From Azonexus sp. (lineage in GTDB: Bacteria; Pseudomonadota; Gammaproteobacteria; Burkholderiales; Rhodocyclaceae): 53,600 nucleotides of DNA. Made by a program: the position numbers and the translations under genes. The DNA lies in assembly GCA_030691385.1 (NCBI GenBank), contig JAUYEI010000124.1:1-53600 (forward strand). The letters run 5' to 3'. A model generated the notes under the pieces. That model worked only from the letters and a program-made list of their open reading frames with translations, made no database searches and was not told the origin of the DNA. This document shows positions 15,854 through 23,277 of the stretch, in pieces (positions within the stretch are counted from its first letter, which is position 1; each line of letters begins with the position of its first letter).

Positions 15854-17137
15854 TCAGCCTGACAGTTGAGCTTGCATGTTGGCTACCGGCAAGTGACGGA
15901 TGGCGCGCAGCATGCGCAATTGCCCGGCGCGCATGTTGGCGGGTACGTCATCTCGATGTTCAAACTCGGCCATGACTTTGTCAGCGGCGGCGATGATGCC
16001 GTCTACCAGTCGGGATATCTCACGATTGGCGGTTATCTCGGGAATTTTTAGTGCTTCGGCAAATTGAAATAGATGCTCTCGCCGTATATTCCGAAAGCTT
16101 GTCGCATCACCGATGGGAAAAGATAGCTCGACGTCTGGCCAGGTTGGCCCTTGATTGACCAGTTCCGGCCGCGCCCAGGATGCCGTGCTCAGGAGGTCAT
16201 AGTGCGGCGCCAGGGAATAGCCTTCGCGCCCGGCATACAGGGATAAATTCTTGAGATGCGCATCATGGTTGCCGATGAGGACATTGAACAGCGCCCATCG
16301 GAATAGCGCGATCCGGGTTGGCGCCTTGGCACGGCAGATATTGACAACATCATTGAGCGCCTTGGCGCCCGACATTGTGTATTTCGAGCCAGCCGACAGC
16401 GAGAGGAGCTGGGCAGCGTCCAGGACATGACGGCGGACCCGGGTGCCGTTGACCCAGGCTCGATCAAACCGCTCGACAAGATAGACGCACGAAGGTACGT
16501 AGCGCAATTCGACAGGCGGGACATTGAGCTTCAGCTCTTGCGCGACTCGGGCGCAGAACCATTCATTTACCGCGCTGGCCGGGTAGTACTCACTCAACGC
16601 ATCAGGCTTCAGGATGTGCGTCGAGATCTGCGCGCCGACGGGCTCGAAAATCTCACCGGCTGCGTTGACGACGACGGGCAACTTTTCCTGGGCGCCGGCC
16701 AGCGACATTTTCTTGGGGGCATCCGATCCCAGTGGAACATGGGGCATGGCAAGGATTCGAGCCTGCAATCGCTCGTCGGTTAGCCGATTGAGACCGGGTT
16801 CTGCCAGGGAGTCACCGGGCTTGAGCAGTGTCAAGGCACCGGCGGACTCGCTGCCAAACCGTTCGAGCAGACGCCAGGCATCCCATTCGCCCTTTTCCAG
16901 TGACGCAAGCAGCCTGGTGCGCGCCATCTCTTCCGGAAGAAGATTGTCAAAAAACCACTGAACCGGGCGCTCGGTTCCCGTATCCACAATCTCCGCAGCT
17001 TGCAGCGGCAAACGAGGGGCAAGGGGATAGCCGCTTGCCTGCCAGGTGGTGTCATATTGAAACGACCAAATGCCGGCGTTTTCGCAGAGACGACCGATGC
17101 GCTCGGCTTCGATATGAACGTCAAGCTCCCGGTTCAT
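15854..17137 (-). CDS. hipA: HipA-type serine/threonine kinase toxin
   Basis: A 427-residue HipA-family kinase. Residues 1-110 form the N-subdomain (QWFFDNLLPEE). The phosphate-binding loop SLAGAQEK is at 145-152, the catalytic motif GNHDAHLKNLSL at 289-300 (Asp292) and the metal-binding HYD at 312-313 (Asp313), in the usual order for canonical HipA. E. coli HipA phosphorylates glutamyl-tRNA synthetase and triggers dormancy; the target here is unknown. The start overlaps the end of the antitoxin gene by 4 bp (17134-17137), as expected for translational coupling. No active-site loss is visible, so the toxin is probably functional and held by its antitoxin. Confidence 0.93.
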   Translation of the reverse strand: MNRELDVHIEAERIGRLCENAGIWSFQYDTTWQASGYPLAPRLPLQAAEIVDTGTERPVQWFFDNLLPEEMARTRLLASLEKGEWDAWRLLERFGSESAGALTLLKPGDSLAEPGLNRLTDERLQARILAMPHVPLGSDAPKKMSLAGAQEKLPVVVNAAGEIFEPVGAQISTHILKPDALSEYYPASAVNEWFCARVAQELKLNVPPVELRYVPSCVYLVERFDRAWVNGTRVRRHVLDAAQLLSLSAGSKYTMSGAKALNDVVNICRAKAPTRIALFRWALFNVLIGNHDAHLKNLSLYAGREGYSLAPHYDLLSTASWARPELVNQGPTWPDVELSFPIGDATSFRNIRREHLFQFAEALKIPEITANREISRLVDGIIAAADKVMAEFEHRDDVPANMRAGQLRMLRAIRHLPVANMQAQLSG

Positions 17138-17412
17138 GGACGGACTCGCGTACGTCGTGGTCTGGATTGCTCATCAGGCAAGGTGATCGGGCCGACACCA
17201 GGGGGAAGGGAAACCTGCAAATCCAGTCCCAGTTCATCCAGCAGGGTAAAGAGCATTTTGATAGCTGCGGTCGGATTGCCTTGCTCCAGACGGCGCAAGG
17301 TAACCGGTGACGTGCCGACCATCGCCGCCAGGTCTTCAGCCGGAATCCGAAGGGCTGTTCGCGTCTCGCGTAAAACGGCGCCAAGTGCACCGGGTGACTT
17401 GAGGGCTAGCAT
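17134..17412 (-). CDS. hipB: HipB-type helix-turn-helix antitoxin
   Basis: A 92-residue protein with an Xre-type helix-turn-helix (about residues 8-60): LGAVLRETRTALRIPAEDLAAM then VGTSPVTLRRLEQGN. The C-terminal tail is Pro/Arg-rich. In hipBA modules this protein binds HipA and represses the operon. An AAGGAG ribosome binding site stands 7 bases before ATG 17412. It is the first gene of the pair and overlaps hipA by 4 bp. Candidate promoter and operator sequences lie at 17444-17563. Confidence 0.9.
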   Translation of the reverse strand: MLALKSPGALGAVLRETRTALRIPAEDLAAMVGTSPVTLRRLEQGNPTAAIKMLFTLLDELGLDLQVSLPPGVGPITLPDEQSRPRRTRVRP

Positions 17413-17443
17413 CGGTGTGCTCCTTATCGATCAATTTCTGACG

Positions 17444-17472
17444 ATTGTACAGCGCAAACGGCTTGGTTGGAA
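17444..17472 (-). promoter_or_regulatory. Candidate sigma-70 promoter of hipBA
   Basis: On the minus strand TTCCAA (17472-17467) is spaced 17 bp from TACAAT (17449-17444), 32 bp before the hipB start. The -10 is good and the -35 is weak. Prediction by eye only. Confidence 0.4.
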
Positions 17473-17524
17473 GTAATCGAAAGTTTTCTTTCTATAAGTG
17501 TGGTCGTGGCCAGTTGCCTTTGGC

Positions 17525-17563
17525 TATCGTTGTAATTTTAACGATAAGAAGAGGTCGTTAAAA
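17525..17563. promoter_or_regulatory. Overlapping inverted repeats, candidate antitoxin operator
   Basis: TATCGTT and AACGATA (17525-17531 and 17540-17546) form a perfect 7-bp inverted repeat with an 8-bp spacer. This is the same geometry as the E. coli HipB operator (TATCC-N8-GGATA). It overlaps a second repeat, TTTTAACGA/TCGTTAAAA (17536-17563, 10-bp spacer). It lies about 115-150 bp upstream of hipB. No gene was identified in the rest of the 17413-17829 gap, which also holds a dispersed element copy. Confidence 0.4.
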
Positions 17564-17643
17564 CAAGAGTCAGGCGCTCGACGACATTTGTCGACTCAGT
17601 GCAAAGCTATCCAGGGCTTGAGCCAGCCAGCGTGCCGTGCAGG

Positions 17644-17681
17644 AAATTTCGGTTTTGGGCGTTTTTTCCGGTTGACCGTAG
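17644..17681 (-). repeat. Dispersed bipartite palindromic element, diverged copy
   Basis: On the minus strand it reads CCCTACGGTCAACCGGAA, then AAAACGCCCAAAACCGAAAT. The CGGTcaACCG half is intact, while the GGCC half has decayed to GCCC. It lies in the non-coding gap before the ankyrin gene. Confidence 0.65.
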
Positions 17682-17829
17682 GGGCAGCCGGTTGAAGGTG
17701 TAGTCAGAACGGCGAGTCGTCGGGAGTGCCATCATGCTCGTGTCTTGGCATTTGTCACCGTTCTGCAACAACAGGGTAACCAAGAGAGACTAAATTCAGG
17801 CGCTTAGCAAAATTTGCCAGCGAGCTGTC

Positions 17830-18627
17830 ATGCGTCTTGCCCAATCCGTCGTCCCCATTCTATTTTTTGCGGCTGTTGCCTCGGCGCAGGCATTCGAGGA
17901 GGGGCCGGCAGTGCCTGAACGGCTGGCACCGGTATCGGCCAAGGTCCGCCAGCGGGCTTTGCCCGAAGACTTTTCCGCCGTCGGCAAGGCGGCCTGGGAA
18001 GACAGCCGGCCAGTGGTGGCGCCCTCGACGCGCGACCTGCTTGCCGCCGTCAAGGCCGGCCAGTTCGATGCCGTCAAGGCGCTGCTCAATGACGGCGCGC
18101 TGGCCAATGGCGCCGACGAACTCGGTGAGCGGCCACTGCTCGCTGCCGTCGCCGGCGAGCATGCCGAAATTGCCCGCCTGCTCATCCAGCGCGGGGCCAG
18201 CCCCAACGTCAAGGGGCCGGCAGGGCGCACGCCGCTGGCCATGGCCTCGGCTGCCGGCAATCCCGGCATTGTTCGCGTGCTTTTGCAGGGCGGCGCGTTT
18301 ATCAATGCCCGCAGCGACAACGGCGCCACGGCGCTGCATGAGGCCATCCGCTTCGACCACCCGGACGTTGTCCGCCTGCTGCTGGCCGCCGGCCCCGACC
18401 CCGAGCGTTACGACCGCGAGGGCCTGCATCCGCTGGCGCTGGCCGCCGCGCTCGGCCGGCTCAACTGCCTGCTGGCCGTGCTCGACAGCCAGGTGGCGGC
18501 CGATCAGCCCGACCGCAAGGGCCTCACCGCGCTGTACTGGGCGCGGCGCTACGACCAGGCGCTGGCCGAAGTTCTGCTCGTCGAGCGCGGTGCCAGCCGC
18601 GAAGCCTGGCCACTCAACCTTGACTGA
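17830..18627 (+). CDS. Exported ankyrin-repeat protein
   Basis: A 265-residue protein with a signal peptide (about 1-20, ending ASAQA), a linker with a short acidic and basic stretch, and five or six ankyrin repeats from about 60 to 255 (units such as GERPLLAAVAGEHAEIARLLIQ and NGATALHEAIRFDHPDVVRL). Ankyrin repeats bind proteins, so it probably works as a periplasmic adaptor or inhibitor; no enzyme domain is present. It ends 10 bp before epsA, which suggests one transcript and a possible role in the same surface or matrix programme. That link is inference from position. Confidence 0.88.
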   Translation: MRLAQSVVPILFFAAVASAQAFEEGPAVPERLAPVSAKVRQRALPEDFSAVGKAAWEDSRPVVAPSTRDLLAAVKAGQFDAVKALLNDGALANGADELGERPLLAAVAGEHAEIARLLIQRGASPNVKGPAGRTPLAMASAAGNPGIVRVLLQGGAFINARSDNGATALHEAIRFDHPDVVRLLLAAGPDPERYDREGLHPLALAAALGRLNCLLAVLDSQVAADQPDRKGLTALYWARRYDQALAEVLLVERGASREAWPLNLD

Positions 18628-18637
18628 TCACCCGCTC

Positions 18638-19408
18638 ATGGATTCGCTGGTAACCCTCACGGCGGTCGATCTTGAGCGTTTGCTGATTACCATCGAATCC
18701 TCGCAACAGGTGCATCTGCGCCACCAGTACTTCCTTTGGTCGCAAGGCGTGCTGCAAAGCTTCCTGCCGCACGAGGCGCTGATCGTTGGCCATGGCGAAT
18801 ACGGGGCGTCGTCCTTTCGCTACGAGGTGCTCGGGCGAACCCAGCTGGCCGGCGACCGGATGCCGGGCAGCGATTTCGATAAACTGGTCGGGCTGGCGCT
18901 CGATAGCTGGCAGCACGGCGGCCATCTCCCGAAAGCCTTTGGCGGTGAGGGCAGCGGTAGCGGCATTTGCCCGGTCGGCCAGTTGCTCAGGCGCTTCTCC
19001 ATCGGCCACGCCATGGCCCATGGCACCCGCGAGTTCACCGGTGAAAGCTCGGGCTTCTTCGTCTTTCTCAACATGCCGGAAGCGCCCGGCCGGCGCCATG
19101 TGTACTTCGCGCAAATGCTCATGCCCTACCTGCACACCACGCTGCATCGCATGCTGACGCAGGAAAAAAACGCCCCCGAACTGCCGGTCCGTTTCAACAC
19201 CCGGCTCAGTGGCCGCGAGGCCCAGGTCATCTCGCTGGTGCGCGACGGCATGACCAACCAGCAGATCGCCGAGAAGCTCGAACTCAGCCCCCTGACCGTC
19301 AAGAATCATGTCCAGAACACGCTGCGCAAGCTCGAGGTCTCGAATCGCGCCCAGGCCGTCGCCAAGGCCGTCAAGGCACGGCTGATCAGCGATCAGCCGG
19401 GGACTTAG
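18638..19408 (+). CDS. epsA: XrtB/PEP-CTERM-associated LuxR-type regulator EpsA
   Basis: A 256-residue transcription factor. The first 185 residues form an N-terminal domain starting MDSLVTLTAVDLERLLITIE, typical of the EpsA family linked to exosortase B loci. The C-terminal GerE/LuxR helix-turn-helix occupies about 190-250: LSGREAQVISLVRDGMTNQQIAEKL then LSPLTVKNHVQNTLRKLEV. ATG 18638 was chosen because it follows the ankyrin stop by 10 bp; the open frame itself runs much further upstream. In known systems this regulator controls exopolysaccharide and PEP-CTERM genes. The window has three PEP-CTERM genes but no exosortase, so its partners are elsewhere. A candidate operator for a LuxR-type protein occurs at 20651-20680 and 25560-25577. 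Confidence 0.85.
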   Translation: MDSLVTLTAVDLERLLITIESSQQVHLRHQYFLWSQGVLQSFLPHEALIVGHGEYGASSFRYEVLGRTQLAGDRMPGSDFDKLVGLALDSWQHGGHLPKAFGGEGSGSGICPVGQLLRRFSIGHAMAHGTREFTGESSGFFVFLNMPEAPGRRHVYFAQMLMPYLHTTLHRMLTQEKNAPELPVRFNTRLSGREAQVISLVRDGMTNQQIAEKLELSPLTVKNHVQNTLRKLEVSNRAQAVAKAVKARLISDQPGT

Positions 19409-19640
19409 AGGCGCTACTAACAAAATGCCCCTGGCGTCGTTGAACCTCCTCGCCGTACTTGTTGTACTGTCTTCGTCGGTTCGCCTGGCCAGGGCCGCTT
19501 CGCTGCATTTTGTTAGGGAAACGCTGAACAATTCCGTTCGCCCTGAGCTCGTCGAAGGGCAGTTCTCGCCAACTCATGGGCTTCGACAGGCTCAGCCCGA
19601 ACGGCGGGGAATAAATCAGCGTTTCCTTAGCGCCTCTTAG
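19405..19640. repeat. Nested inverted repeats forming a three-way junction
   Basis: Three perfect pairings fit together without conflict: P1 AGAGGCGCT (19407-19415) with 19629-19637; P2 CTAACAAAATGC (19417-19428) with 19505-19516; P3 GGAAACGCTGA (19517-19527) with 19616-19626. P2 and P3 abut, as in a stacked three-way junction. P2 encloses further stems (CCCTGGC/GCCAGGG, GAACC/GGTTC, GTAC/GTAC). P3 encloses a pair of GTTCGCCCTGAGC-type repeats (19534-19560 and 19578-19604). The block starts in the epsA stop codon and ends just before a dispersed element copy. It may be a structured RNA or nested miniature elements. Confidence 0.75.
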
Positions 19641-19645
19641 CGGCA

Positions 19646-19684
19646 CTCCCACGGTCAACCGGAAATTTTGGCCAAAATTGAAAT
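19646..19684 (+). repeat. Dispersed bipartite palindromic element, intact copy
   Basis: CTCCCACGGTCAACCGGAA then ATTTTGGCCAAAATTGAAAT. It is nearly identical to the 10512-10550 copy and also ends just before a gene start (ATG 19690). Both palindromes are perfect. Confidence 0.85.
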
Positions 19685-19689
19685 CTGCC

Positions 19690-20520
19690 ATGACGCCAGA
19701 CCTCCACCTTTTCCAGATCTTCTACGACGATGCGACGCGGGCGGCCCTCGATCCCGATTTCCAGCCGCTCGACAATGCCCGCAACGAGCGGCCCGACTGG
19801 TTCGAATTCTGGCCCATCCACAACCACCTGCAGCGCCAGCCGCTGGAAGACGACAGCTACTACGGCTTCTTCTCGCCCAAGTTCCGCGACAAGACCTGGC
19901 TGACCGGTGCCAAGGTCCGCGCCTTCATTGCGGCGCAGCCCGGCGCGGATGTTTACACCTTCTCGCCGACACCCGACGAAGCCTGCTTCTACGCCAACGT
20001 CTTCGAGCAGGGGCAAAGCGCGCATCCCGGCCTGGTCGAAGTCGCCCAGGCCTTCTTTGACGAGATAAAGCTCGGCATCGATTTGCGCCGCATCGTCATG
20101 GATGTGCGGACCAGCGTCTACGCCAACTACTTCGTCGCCCGTGGCAGCTTCTGGCGGCGCTGGTACGGTATTTTCAAAAGCTGCCACGCCCACGCCGAAA
20201 ACCCCGCCTCGCCACTGCATCAACGGCTTTGTGCCGTCACCCGCTACCACCCGCCGGTGCAGATGAAGATTTTCCTGATGGAACGGGTGGTATCGGCACT
20301 GCTCGCCACGACGCCCGGCCTCAAGATCGTCAACTACCCGCCGTTCGAGCTGCCGCTCGGCGAAAAAATCTGGCTGCCTTACTTCGACAAGCTGGTGGCC
20401 ATGGACGCCAGCAAGCTCGCCTTTCTGCAGACCGGCAACGAGATTGACATGACCGCCTTTCGCAATACGCAAAAGGCGGTCTGGAGCACCCTGCAGCGCA
20501 AGTTCGCCCAGGGAAAATAG
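19690..20520 (+). CDS. Unrecognised cytoplasmic protein
   Basis: A 276-residue protein with no family assignment possible by eye. It starts MTPDLHLFQIFYDDATRAAL; a TTG at 19678 would lie inside the dispersed element, so ATG 19690 is preferred. It has no signal peptide or membrane segment and is rich in aromatic residues. The YYGFFSPKFRDKTWLTGAK stretch, the TFSPTPDEACFYANVFEQG stretch and the spacing of acidic residues recall hypothetical proteins found near glycan or capsule genes. That is only an impression and no catalytic motif is claimed. It follows epsA after the structured block, is on the same strand and may belong to the surface-glycan functions of the region. The stop at 20520 is followed by a 364-bp gap. 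Confidence 0.75.
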   Translation: MTPDLHLFQIFYDDATRAALDPDFQPLDNARNERPDWFEFWPIHNHLQRQPLEDDSYYGFFSPKFRDKTWLTGAKVRAFIAAQPGADVYTFSPTPDEACFYANVFEQGQSAHPGLVEVAQAFFDEIKLGIDLRRIVMDVRTSVYANYFVARGSFWRRWYGIFKSCHAHAENPASPLHQRLCAVTRYHPPVQMKIFLMERVVSALLATTPGLKIVNYPPFELPLGEKIWLPYFDKLVAMDASKLAFLQTGNEIDMTAFRNTQKAVWSTLQRKFAQGK

Positions 20521-20643
20521 CCGCGCTGCTCGCTGCGGCGAAGGCAGGGGCGGTGCTCAGCGGCATCCTGCCGAACGGACGGAAACCCCCGGCCAGCCCC
20601 GAATACCGCCCATGTTTCAGATTATGACAAAGGGCGCTGCCAA

Positions 20644-20685
20644 AACTGAGCCGATCGGACTAGCGCCCTAGTCCGATCGGCGGGT
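20644..20685. promoter_or_regulatory. Two tandem LuxR-type palindromic sites
   Basis: CCGATCGGACTAG (20651-20663) and CTAGTCCGATCGG (20668-20680) form a perfect 13-bp inverted repeat with a 4-bp spacer. Equivalently, they are two imperfect copies of CTAGTCCGATCGGACTAG, whose centres (20654.5 and 20676.5) are 22 bp, about two helix turns, apart. A possible -10 (TATCTG, 20707-20712) places the nearer site at about -42.5, the position used by class II LuxR-type activators. No good -35 is present, as expected for an activated promoter. Confidence 0.55.
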
Positions 20686-20718
20686 CAAAAAGCCCTGCCG
20701 GCGCCGTATCTGGAGTCA

Positions 20719-20884
20719 TCTTGCACCCCTAAAGTCCCGGCATCAGCAAGGTTCTGCCCCGGGTGAAAAACTGCTTCCCACGGTCCGTGAGCGTGGGCAT
20801 CCGGCTGGCAGTGACCGAGCTGGTCGCTCTTTACCATCTTCCGCTTCGCTCTGAAGCACAGTCAATTTTTCAAAGGGGTTTTCA
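20719..20884 (+). other. Long, probably structured 5' leader of the PEP-CTERM gene
   Basis: From the predicted start near 20719 to the ATG at 20885 there are about 165 untranslated bases with possible stems, for example CCCGG/CCGGG around 20733-20763 and CCCACG/CGTGGG at about 20777-20799, and a clear AAAGGGG ribosome binding site. It does not match the c-di-GMP-I riboswitch consensus as remembered. The remaining gap (20521-20643) shows no gene. Confidence 0.35.
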
Positions 20885-21694
20885 ATGAAGTTTTCTCTCA
20901 AGACTCTCGCTGCTGCCGTCGTCATGGCCGCCGCTGCTACCGGCGCTCAGGCCGATATCATCACCGGCACGGCCGGCAATGGCGAACTGTTCTTCAACAT
21001 CTGGGATGCCAACGGCTCCTACACCCGTGGTCTGTCGACGCTGATCGGTACGCCGACCGCCGCCCAAACCACTGCTGGCTATACCTCCTTCGAAGGCACC
21101 TTGGCTGCTGTCGGCAACATTGACCTGAGCTGGACCGCCGATGCTGGCCTGAACACATGGCTGGGCAAGGCTGATCTCACCACGCTGAAGTGGAACGTCG
21201 TCGCCAATGACACTTCGGGTAACAACCGCCTGCTGACCACCTACTCTGCACCGAAAATGGCTGTTACCCAGCAAAACGATACGATTCGTTCGGCCGGTGC
21301 CGCAGTAACCGCCTTCCTCGGCAATGTCAATCCAGCAATGCCCAACGTCGTTGGCGCTTCCGTTGCTGTCGATTCCGGTAGCACTGCCTACGCCGGCAAG
21401 ACTGCTTTCAATACAAACATTGGCGGCCTCCTGAACTTCAGCAATGCCGGCACCTTGGCTAATAGCAGCTTCGCCAGCGGCCTCGGTTTCATGCGCATTG
21501 ATGCATTGTCTCTTGGTACCGCCAAGTCGGTTTACAACGAATACCTGGACGGCAGCACCGCCGTCAATGTCTGGCTCGACAGCGCCAACACCCTGCACAT
21601 CGCTGCCGTTCCGGAACCCGAGTCCTACGCCATGCTGCTCGCCGGCCTTGGCATGATCGGTTTCATGGCTCGCCGCCGCAACAAGCGCGCCTAA
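20885..21694 (+). CDS. PEP-CTERM sorting domain protein
   Basis: A 269-residue exported matrix or envelope protein. The signal peptide (about 1-23) ends GAQA. The body is rich in Asn, Thr, Ala and Gly, with no enzyme domain. The tail is a model PEP-CTERM signal: VPEPESYAMLLAGLGMIGF followed by ARRRNKR. Its codon use, like that of the next gene, favours a narrower set of codons than the neighbours, which suggests strong expression. It is preceded by the tandem operator and long leader and followed after 16 bp by an intrinsic terminator that may partly separate it from the PstS-like gene. Function beyond surface localisation is unknown. Confidence 0.9.
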   Translation: MKFSLKTLAAAVVMAAAATGAQADIITGTAGNGELFFNIWDANGSYTRGLSTLIGTPTAAQTTAGYTSFEGTLAAVGNIDLSWTADAGLNTWLGKADLTTLKWNVVANDTSGNNRLLTTYSAPKMAVTQQNDTIRSAGAAVTAFLGNVNPAMPNVVGASVAVDSGSTAYAGKTAFNTNIGGLLNFSNAGTLANSSFASGLGFMRIDALSLGTAKSVYNEYLDGSTAVNVWLDSANTLHIAAVPEPESYAMLLAGLGMIGFMARRRNKRA

Positions 21695-21710
21695 GCATCC
21701 CCTGATGTCT

Positions 21711-21746
21711 ACCGACGCCGTCCCGGCGTCGGTTCTTTCGTCTTTT
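21711..21746 (+). terminator. Intrinsic terminator or attenuator between PEP-CTERM and PstS-like genes
   Basis: A perfect 10-bp stem, ACCGACGCCG/CGGCGTCGGT (21711-21720 and 21724-21733) with a TCC loop, is followed by a T-rich tail, TCTTTCGTCTTTT. It sits 11 bp before the next gene's start, so it may lower rather than block downstream expression. Confidence 0.75.
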
Positions 21747-21756
21747 GGAGAATCAC

Positions 21757-23196
21757 ATGCAAGTCAAGAAAATCGTTTCCCTGTGTGCCGTCGCTTTCAC
21801 CGCCATGGCCGCTGGTCAGGCGTATGCCGCCATGAGCGCTGCCGAGCAGGCCATCGTCAACAATGCCGTCACCAACGGCCGCGTCCTCTTCATCTCTGGC
21901 GCTTCTGCCACCCAGAAGGGCTTCACCGGCATCATCGCCACGATGTTTACCGGTACCCCGATCCGCTTCGCCAATACCACTGCTTCCTCCAAGGACTTCG
22001 AAGCGGTCGCTGGCGTGCTGGCTGCCGGTAACGGTGCCTGGTCGGGTCAGAACGTCATCATCATCGACCGCGTCAAGGGCGGCTCGGTCTGGGGCGTCAA
22101 TCCGGTTGCCCGCGCCGAAGCTATCGAATCGCTGGCTGTGACCTCCGCCACCTGCGGCGCTACCGGTGCTGGTACCGCTGGTACCCCGTACGTCTGCTCG
22201 ACCACCCCGCTGGCTGGCTACATGGTGCCGGACGCTGGTGTTGCCGACATCGCCCCGGCCCTCTTCAAGGCCCCATACAACACCGAAGGCGAAACCGCTG
22301 CCGATTCCCTGACCGAAGCCGAGCTGGCCTCGATGTCCGCCACCCCGATCTACTCCCTGGCCTTTGGCGTGCCGGTTACCAAGAACGTTCCTTTGGTTAA
22401 CCTCAACAAGGCTGTCGTTTCTGCCATCATGACCGGCAACATCGGCACTTGGAAGCAGGTCGATGCCTCGCTGCCGGCCGACGACATTGTCGTTTGCCGC
22501 CGCGTGCCGGGTTCCGGTACCCAGTCTGTCGATAACCTGTATTTCGGCAACTATCCCTGCAGCGAAACCCTGGCTAACGTTCCGGCTGACCGTTACGCTA
22601 CTGGCGCCTGGGACGAAGCTGCCCGCAGCTTCACCGTTACCGGTGGCACGGGTGGCCTGGTGGTCGTCGAGAACTCCACTTCCGGCGACGTTCGCAACTG
22701 TCTGGACAAGGCTGTGACCGGCGGCACCTTCGCCGGCAAGGATCGTGACGGCAATGCCGTCGCCGTCGATTTCGGTGCTGGCGGCCACAAGGCCATCGGC
22801 GTCATGTCCATGGACAGCCTGAAGGATTCCAAGGCCTCCGGCAACTGGCAGTTCCGTTCGCTCGACGGCGCCGGCACCATCACCTGGGACAACACCGCCA
22901 TTGCTCCGGTTCTCACCGGCACCGGCAAGTTCCCGACCCTGGCCAGCCTGATCGACGGCACCTGGGACCTGCAGGGCTGGATCTCCTTCCAGATCCCGAA
23001 TCGCACGACCGGCGCCAAGAAGGCACTGGCTGAGGCATTCCTGCTGCAAGCCCAGAACCCGGCCATCCTGGCTTCCATCTCCGACCTGAAGAACGTTGCC
23101 GCCGCCATCCCGGGTGGCACGTACTCCGGTGCCCAGGTTATGCGCGCCCAGTACCTCAACAACAACCAGTGCGCCCCGCTGAACCGCAACTTCTAA
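21757..23196 (+). CDS. Exported PstS-like substrate-binding protein
   Basis: A 479-residue periplasmic-type protein. ATG 21757 has GGAGA 6 bases upstream; the frame opens 12 bases earlier with TTG. A signal peptide (about 1-25, ending GQAYA) leads into a phosphate-binding-protein-like fold. Recognisable parts are [17 protein letters not shown] near the N-terminus, [19 protein letters not shown] (resembling the PstS region that precedes the ligand site) and [19 protein letters not shown], which resembles the PstS Arg/Ser-Gly-Thr ligand loop. No ABC transporter genes are adjacent, so it may capture a ligand in the matrix or act as a sensor rather than feed a transporter. It lies downstream of the PEP-CTERM gene and ends in a strong terminator. 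Confidence 0.82.
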   Translation: MQVKKIVSLCAVAFTAMAAGQAYAAMSAAEQAIVNNAVTNGRVLFISGASATQKGFTGIIATMFTGTPIRFANTTASSKDFEAVAGVLAAGNGAWSGQNVIIIDRVKGGSVWGVNPVARAEAIESLAVTSATCGATGAGTAGTPYVCSTTPLAGYMVPDAGVADIAPALFKAPYNTEGETAADSLTEAELASMSATPIYSLAFGVPVTKNVPLVNLNKAVVSAIMTGNIGTWKQVDASLPADDIVVCRRVPGSGTQSVDNLYFGNYPCSETLANVPADRYATGAWDEAARSFTVTGGTGGLVVVENSTSGDVRNCLDKAVTGGTFAGKDRDGNAVAVDFGAGGHKAIGVMSMDSLKDSKASGNWQFRSLDGAGTITWDNTAIAPVLTGTGKFPTLASLIDGTWDLQGWISFQIPNRTTGAKKALAEAFLLQAQNPAILASISDLKNVAAAIPGGTYSGAQVMRAQYLNNNQCAPLNRNF

Positions 23197-23241
23197 GCGC
23201 CTGACGGATATTTTCCGCCCCCGGGCGGGAATGCTTCTGCC

Positions 23242-23275
23242 AACGGCCCACGGTTTTCCGTGGGCCGTTTTTTTT
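23242..23275 (+). terminator. Strong intrinsic terminator of the PstS-like gene
   Basis: AACGGCCCACGG (23242-23253), TTTT loop and CCGTGGGCCGTT (23258-23269) form a perfect 12-bp stem running into an uninterrupted T tract to 23275. The group II intron remnant begins three bases later, the usual target geometry for class C introns. Confidence 0.92.
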
Positions 23276-23277
23276 GG

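Noticed and set aside
19404-19640. CRISPR array or tRNA-like structure
   Set aside because: There are no regularly spaced direct repeats and no cloverleaf with CCA end; the pairing is a three-way junction of inverted repeats.
20710-20725. Sigma-54-like promoter (TGGAGTCATCTTGCA)
   Set aside because: The GG-to-GC spacing is 9 instead of the required 10 bases, and the CACG part is missing.
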